Below, one piece after another: positions 9,226 through 12,832 of a stretch of DNA of 12,832 nucleotides (the first letter of the stretch is position 1; the number at the start of each line of letters is the position of its first letter). The notes under the pieces are model-generated. The model saw only the letters and a program-made list of their open reading frames with translations, was not told the DNA's origin and ran no database searches. The DNA is taken from assembly GCA_937124505.1 (NCBI GenBank), contig CAKZKV010000343.1, positions 1 through 12,832 of the forward strand, given 5' to 3'. The DNA is from an uncultured Alphaproteobacteria bacterium. Its GTDB lineage: Bacteria; Pseudomonadota; Alphaproteobacteria; Micavibrionales; Micavibrionaceae. The translations under genes and the position numbers were made by a program.

Positions 9226-10136
9226 CCACGATGTACGCAACAGATTTGAAAAAAACACGTATGGCCAGACTAAAGCTGGCGGCGATGATCGTTGTTTCAT
9301 GCTTATCTCTCTGTGCTGGAAATGCAGATGCGGCTACAGTTACGTCTAGCGACTTAAGTACGGCTAGTTGTAACCCGACATATTACGAATCACTTAAAAG
9401 CCGTGCATGGCTAGAAGCACAACGTCGTACGCGGCAAGCACAAAACTATATTCGAAAACCAGACAGCGTTCTGGATTACAGTTGCTTCCCGATTTTAAAT
9501 AACATCGCGGCGCTTGAAACAGAACAAATTTTCAGTGAATATCATGCCGGACATTGCTTCCCGGACTCTCTGGACTGCTCCCTTGACCGGCTGGTGATTG
9601 ATGCTCTGGAACCTTATTTGCAAAGTAACTTCAATCACACCTTTATAGGTGGACGTACGAATGTAGACAGAGATACTTATGATGCCGATAATGTGACAAT
9701 GTGTACGGTCATGAAAGATGTCTGGCAATTGGCCAAGTGTCAAAACTTTATGCCAAAAGCAGATGAGGATGGTTTTTTGACGTTCGAAGAATACGTCAGT
9801 ACGGATCCGCGTCAATTGCCGGAGCCCTGTGCAAATCCTTATCCTAAAAACAACGACACGCCATGGAACGATAAAATAGAAGATGCCTTTGAACCCTCTG
9901 ATGCCTCAAGCTGGTACAAAGAGCTAACAACAACAACAGCAACAGCCAACAATAATTTTAGACAATGGCTTGATACAGGAAATGCCGGTTTAGGATGTGG
10001 CACGTACATCGCTACGGGTATTTGGACCTACAGCATGACCAGTACATTTTACAGAACCGCAAAACGTGACGGCGTATGTACAAACCCCGCCTGCTCACCT
10101 AATAGCACATTCCAATGTGTGGTAATGACTTACTAA
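9222..10136 (+). CDS. Secreted Cys-rich protein with a degenerate EF-hand-like loop
   Basis: A 304-residue exported protein whose ATG overlaps the previous stop (ATGA), implying coupled translation; in-frame ATGs at 9231 and 9261 are alternatives. The signal peptide (KLAAMIVVSCLSLCAGNADA) is cleaved near residues 37-38. The mature part has 11 cysteines, suggesting disulfides in the periplasm or outside. It begins with a helical W-LEAQRRTRQAQNY stretch, then KPDSVLDYSCF and SNFNHTFIGGR. Residues 179-190 (KADEDGFLTFEE) match an EF-hand loop at positions 3, 5, 6, 8 and 12 but have Lys instead of Asp at position 1, so calcium binding is doubtful. It does not carry the DYHPSE domain of its neighbours, yet sits between two of them, suggesting a partner role. 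I do not recognise the family. Confidence 0.85.
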   Translation: MTTMYATDLKKTRMARLKLAAMIVVSCLSLCAGNADAATVTSSDLSTASCNPTYYESLKSRAWLEAQRRTRQAQNYIRKPDSVLDYSCFPILNNIAALETEQIFSEYHAGHCFPDSLDCSLDRLVIDALEPYLQSNFNHTFIGGRTNVDRDTYDADNVTMCTVMKDVWQLAKCQNFMPKADEDGFLTFEEYVSTDPRQLPEPCANPYPKNNDTPWNDKIEDAFEPSDASSWYKELTTTTATANNNFRQWLDTGNAGLGCGTYIATGIWTYSMTSTFYRTAKRDGVCTNPACSPNSTFQCVVMTY

Positions 10137-10137
10137 G

Positions 10138-10142
10138 AAGGA
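10138..10142 (+). promoter_or_regulatory. Ribosome binding site for the first of two starts of the third cluster gene
   Basis: AAGGA lies seven bases before ATG 10150, ideal spacing. A second good site, GGAGAG at 10168-10173, lies six bases before the in-frame ATG at 10180. Both starts are therefore plausible; the second gives the more usual signal peptide. Confidence 0.6.
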
Positions 10143-10149
10143 TATAATT

Positions 10150-11469
10150 ATGACTTTATTTGGTTACGGAGAGAAAAAAATGAAACATAAAATAAGAACC
10201 TTGATTCTGATGCCGCTTATGGTCCTCCTTTTATTCATGGGGACAATAACGGCACTACCAAATAAGGCTCATGCCATATGTTGTACCTGTGTTTGTGCCT
10301 GTGTCGCTACAGCGCATGCGGCAACACAGAATCATATCTCCAGAAGTTTTGATTCTCACGAGGACTGGATGCTGGCAACATTCTGGTATGATAACGTCCT
10401 TCCAGCCATGATGATGATGACAAACCAGCTCTCTGCTGTTGCCATGCAGCAAGTCCAGATCATCGGAGCCTTTATGGATGCAAAGATGCAGCTAGAAACA
10501 CAACAACTTCTGCAAAAGTTACAAGCAGAAGCTCACAAAGATTATCATCCAAGTGAAGAATTATGTAGCATCGGAACAAGCGTCCGAAGCCTGGCCGCTA
10601 GTGAGCGGATGGGAGAACTGACCAGTGCGGTCCTTTCAAAACGTATGATTGACCGCCACATGAGAAACGAAAATACAGTGGCGGCCGACCCGTCAAAAGA
10701 TTTGGAAGCTCGCTTGGAGCAATTTGCAAACAGATTCTGTAATAAAAGAGATAATAACGGTACTTTCGCCGTATCAGGTTTCTGTAACGGTGCCACCAAC
10801 CCAGAATTTCATAACAAAGATATCGACTTCACCCGGACTATTGATATCCCTCTCACACTGGATGTCAATTTCGCCGAGGGAAATAATAATAACCAACAAT
10901 GTGCCTTAGGTGCAAAAGGCGCTACTTGTGATGAAATAGATGTTATGGCAATGGCAACCAACCTGTTCGGTAATGATATTCTCACAGGTACTATTGATAT
11001 TGGGCCAGATACCGCCAATGATGATAAGGACGACTTTATTGACTATCGCGCCCTGCTCGCCAAAAGAAGTGTTGCCCAAAACAGCTTTAACACAATTGTT
11101 GGTATGAAATCCGCAGGATCGGGAATTGGAACAACTGAGTTGAAAGCAATTCTGGAAGAACTGGGGATTCCAAATAGTGAAGCTGACGAAATTTTAGGAG
11201 ATAACCCCAGTTATTATGCCCAAATGGAACTCCTTACTAAGAAAGTGTTCCAGAATCCGTCTTTCTACATTAACCTTTACGATAAACCTGCAAACGTTAG
11301 CCGAAAAGGAGTGGCCTTACAGGCTCTCCAACTCATGCTCCTGAACGATACTTACAACAGTAACCTGCGGACAGAGATGATTCTTGCTGTTGCGCTGGAA
11401 AACGAACTAGACAAACGTCAAGAAGGTATTCAGGGACGTATGGGTAGTAAATCAGGTGCATCAAGATAA
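10150..11469 (+). CDS. Secreted DYHPSE-domain protein with a short N-terminal Cys cluster
   Basis: A 439-residue paralogue of the C-terminal half of the 972-residue protein. Started at 10150 it has ten extra residues (MTLFGYGEKK) before the typical signal peptide MKHKIRTLILMPLMVLLLF...NKAHA; the start at 10180 is equally likely. Just after the predicted cleavage site comes ICCTCVCAC, five cysteines in nine residues, which could hold a metal or be disulfide-bonded. The shared domain then runs to the end: a Met-rich helix (NVLPAMMMMTNQL), FMDAKMQLETQQLL, D131-YHPSEELC, FCNKRDNN, KDIDF, RSVAQNSF, YYAQMELLTKKVFQNPSF and NLYDKPANV. It lacks the Leu/Asp repeats. It lies 13 bases after the previous gene and 11 before the next, so the cluster is one operon. 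No enzymatic motif is seen; periplasmic or surface-located by inference. Confidence 0.9.
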   Translation: MTLFGYGEKKMKHKIRTLILMPLMVLLLFMGTITALPNKAHAICCTCVCACVATAHAATQNHISRSFDSHEDWMLATFWYDNVLPAMMMMTNQLSAVAMQQVQIIGAFMDAKMQLETQQLLQKLQAEAHKDYHPSEELCSIGTSVRSLAASERMGELTSAVLSKRMIDRHMRNENTVAADPSKDLEARLEQFANRFCNKRDNNGTFAVSGFCNGATNPEFHNKDIDFTRTIDIPLTLDVNFAEGNNNNQQCALGAKGATCDEIDVMAMATNLFGNDILTGTIDIGPDTANDDKDDFIDYRALLAKRSVAQNSFNTIVGMKSAGSGIGTTELKAILEELGIPNSEADEILGDNPSYYAQMELLTKKVFQNPSFYINLYDKPANVSRKGVALQALQLMLLNDTYNSNLRTEMILAVALENELDKRQEGIQGRMGSKSGASR

Positions 11470-11480
11470 TTTTGAATGGT

Positions 11481-12832
11481 ATGAAAAAGAACTTATTTAG
11501 ACTTAGCGCTCTGTTTTTAGGCACACTGGCAATTTCAATCGGCGGTGTTACGATTGCTCGCTACTATACAATTGCTGATATTCCAGCGCCGGATCAGGCC
11601 CCACACATGGAATTACATATCCATGGGAACCATTTTAAACCCGAACAAACTTATGTTCTGGGACTTGAAAATGGAAACCAGATTGAAATGAAGGCCACAA
11701 AAGATGGAGAGCTAAATAGTTCACAGATACTGCCCTATTCACTAGGCATTCGAAAGAATATTCTTCTTCAACTCAGTGAAAAAGACCCCATTAATGTAGA
11801 TACGCCCTCTCTGGACATCTTGTTTGATACCGAAAAAGATACATTAACATGGAAGGGGCGCTTCTTCCTACCTTCAGAAACAGTTAAATTCAGTATTACA
11901 AATAACAAATTCAAGAAAAAAACTGATACGAAAACCGACTGGAGCGGTAATTTCAGCCATGATATTTCATATTCAGGTATCAACATCATCAAAGAAAATG
12001 CCTGTTTGCAATTCGAGAACTCCGAACAGGAATTATGTTTGTCCTTTGGTGTCCATCGCGCCCCGAAAATTACACAAGCTTTAACAATTGGTCCGATGAC
12101 CCCCGGTGGCGGTTCAGATGATCCGTTTACGCCTTTTGATAACTGGTTATTCCCAGATGATTGTTATCCAGGATCATTCGGCGTACAAATCAGTTTGTGT
12201 GACACAGGTCATGTTGCAGATCTGCAAGAAGATATGTCAAAAGCCTACTATGACTTTACAAGAATGACCCTGCAATTGTCTGCAGGCATGATGCAGCAAG
12301 TCGGATTTATAGGCACCCTGTTTGATGCAAAACATCAATTGGAAACACAGTTGTTGTTCTGGGAAAAACAGGAACGGGCTCATGATGATTATCATCCCTC
12401 CGAGCAGCTTTGTTCTATTGCTTCTCTGACAAAAGGGCTAGCGTCTATGGAAGCACGCCGTGAACTGAATACGTATGGCATTAATCGTGCATTGGCATAT
12501 GAGGAACAAAACCCGGTAAATACAAATTCTGCTGAAGGCCCCGCTAAGAACTATCAAATCCGTATGCTGCAATTCAGATCCACGTACTGTGCGCCAGCAA
12601 ATGTAAATAATGCTCTAAAAAAATTCTGTGATGGCCTTAGTTCAGGTAGCGCAGCCCGCATGAACCGCGATATTGACTATGTGAATCTTATAAATATTCC
12701 TAAAACACTCGATATTGATATTACAGATGGTGTGTTAAACCTAAAGGTTTTGGAAGACGGAAAAGTCAATTATGATTTTATCAAGGAAAGTAATGATTCT
12801 ACCTCTTCAACTTTTGCCTTTGAATTAGAAAG
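11481..12832 (+). CDS. Exported DYHPSE-domain protein with two Ig-like repeats, 3'-truncated by window edge
   Basis: The frame opens at ATG 11481 and has no stop before the window end, giving 450 codons. An N-terminal hydrophobic segment (LFRLSALFLGTLAISIGGVTIA, about 5-26) is a signal peptide or membrane anchor. Residues 43-87 and 120-165 look like two copies of a beta-rich unit with the pattern G-x-F-x-P-x(2)-T-x(2) ... T-x-D-x-G-x(2), seen as GNHFKPEQTYV/TKDGEL and GRFFLPSETVK/TDWSGNFS. This resembles the repeat pattern of bacterial Ig-like domains. A Cys-bearing linker (DDCYPGSFGVQISLC) follows, then the shared domain: TLFDAKHQLETQLL, D303-YHPSEQLC, RDIDYVN. It is the third paralogue in the cluster, again with its own N-terminal module. 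No strong ribosome binding site is seen. The missing C-terminus should contain the YINLYDKPANV part. Confidence 0.87.
   Translation, partial: MKKNLFRLSALFLGTLAISIGGVTIARYYTIADIPAPDQAPHMELHIHGNHFKPEQTYVLGLENGNQIEMKATKDGELNSSQILPYSLGIRKNILLQLSEKDPINVDTPSLDILFDTEKDTLTWKGRFFLPSETVKFSITNNKFKKKTDTKTDWSGNFSHDISYSGINIIKENACLQFENSEQELCLSFGVHRAPKITQALTIGPMTPGGGSDDPFTPFDNWLFPDDCYPGSFGVQISLCDTGHVADLQEDMSKAYYDFTRMTLQLSAGMMQQVGFIGTLFDAKHQLETQLLFWEKQERAHDDYHPSEQLCSIASLTKGLASMEARRELNTYGINRALAYEEQNPVNTNSAEGPAKNYQIRMLQFRSTYCAPANVNNALKKFCDGLSSGSAARMNRDIDYVNLINIPKTLDIDITDGVLNLKVLEDGKVNYDFIKESNDSTSSTFAFELE

Overview
The window looks like a chromosomal segment of a Gram-negative bacterium. GlmS and GlmU resemble alphaproteobacterial versions, and five genes encode proteins with export signals or membrane segments. 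The lineage call is an impression from protein style, not a search result. GC-rich housekeeping genes (queH, glmS, glmU) alternate with visibly AT-rich accessory genes.

Left part (1-850, mostly + strand): the 3' part of queH (tRNA queuosine synthesis) is followed, with a start/stop overlap, by a small membrane-protein frame broken by one in-frame TAA. A 51-bp relic of the 3' end of a second glmS gene (minus strand, 797-847) comes next.

Minus-strand envelope operon (6141 down to 873): glmU, an AT-rich secreted cysteine protein, glmS, then a membrane acyltransferase of the AT3 family. GlmS makes glucosamine-6-phosphate and GlmU makes UDP-GlcNAc; glmM, which acts between them, is not in the window. 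The acyltransferase carries 16 copies of a CT dinucleotide in its coding strand. At 16 copies the gene is out of frame; at 15 or 18 it reads through as about 398-400 residues. This is the layout of a phase-variable surface-modification gene. It lies between the intact glmS stop and the glmS relic, suggesting it arrived by recombination at the glmS 3' end.

Divergent intergenic region (6142-6306): it must hold the promoters of both sides and contains a perfect 16-bp palindrome.

Plus-strand cluster (6307 to the window end): four tightly packed genes for exported proteins. Genes 1, 3 and 4 are paralogues that share a large C-terminal domain with the motif DYHPSE-x(2)-C, preceded by a cysteine-bearing linker. 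Each has a different N-terminal module: a Leu/Asp repeat region with 356 residues free of Lys and Arg; a short Cys cluster; or two Ig-like beta repeats. Gene 2 is an unrelated cysteine-rich secreted protein with a degenerate EF-hand-like loop. I do not recognise this family. It is the best candidate here for an undescribed multi-component surface or periplasmic system. Gene 4 runs off the right edge, so the cluster may continue.
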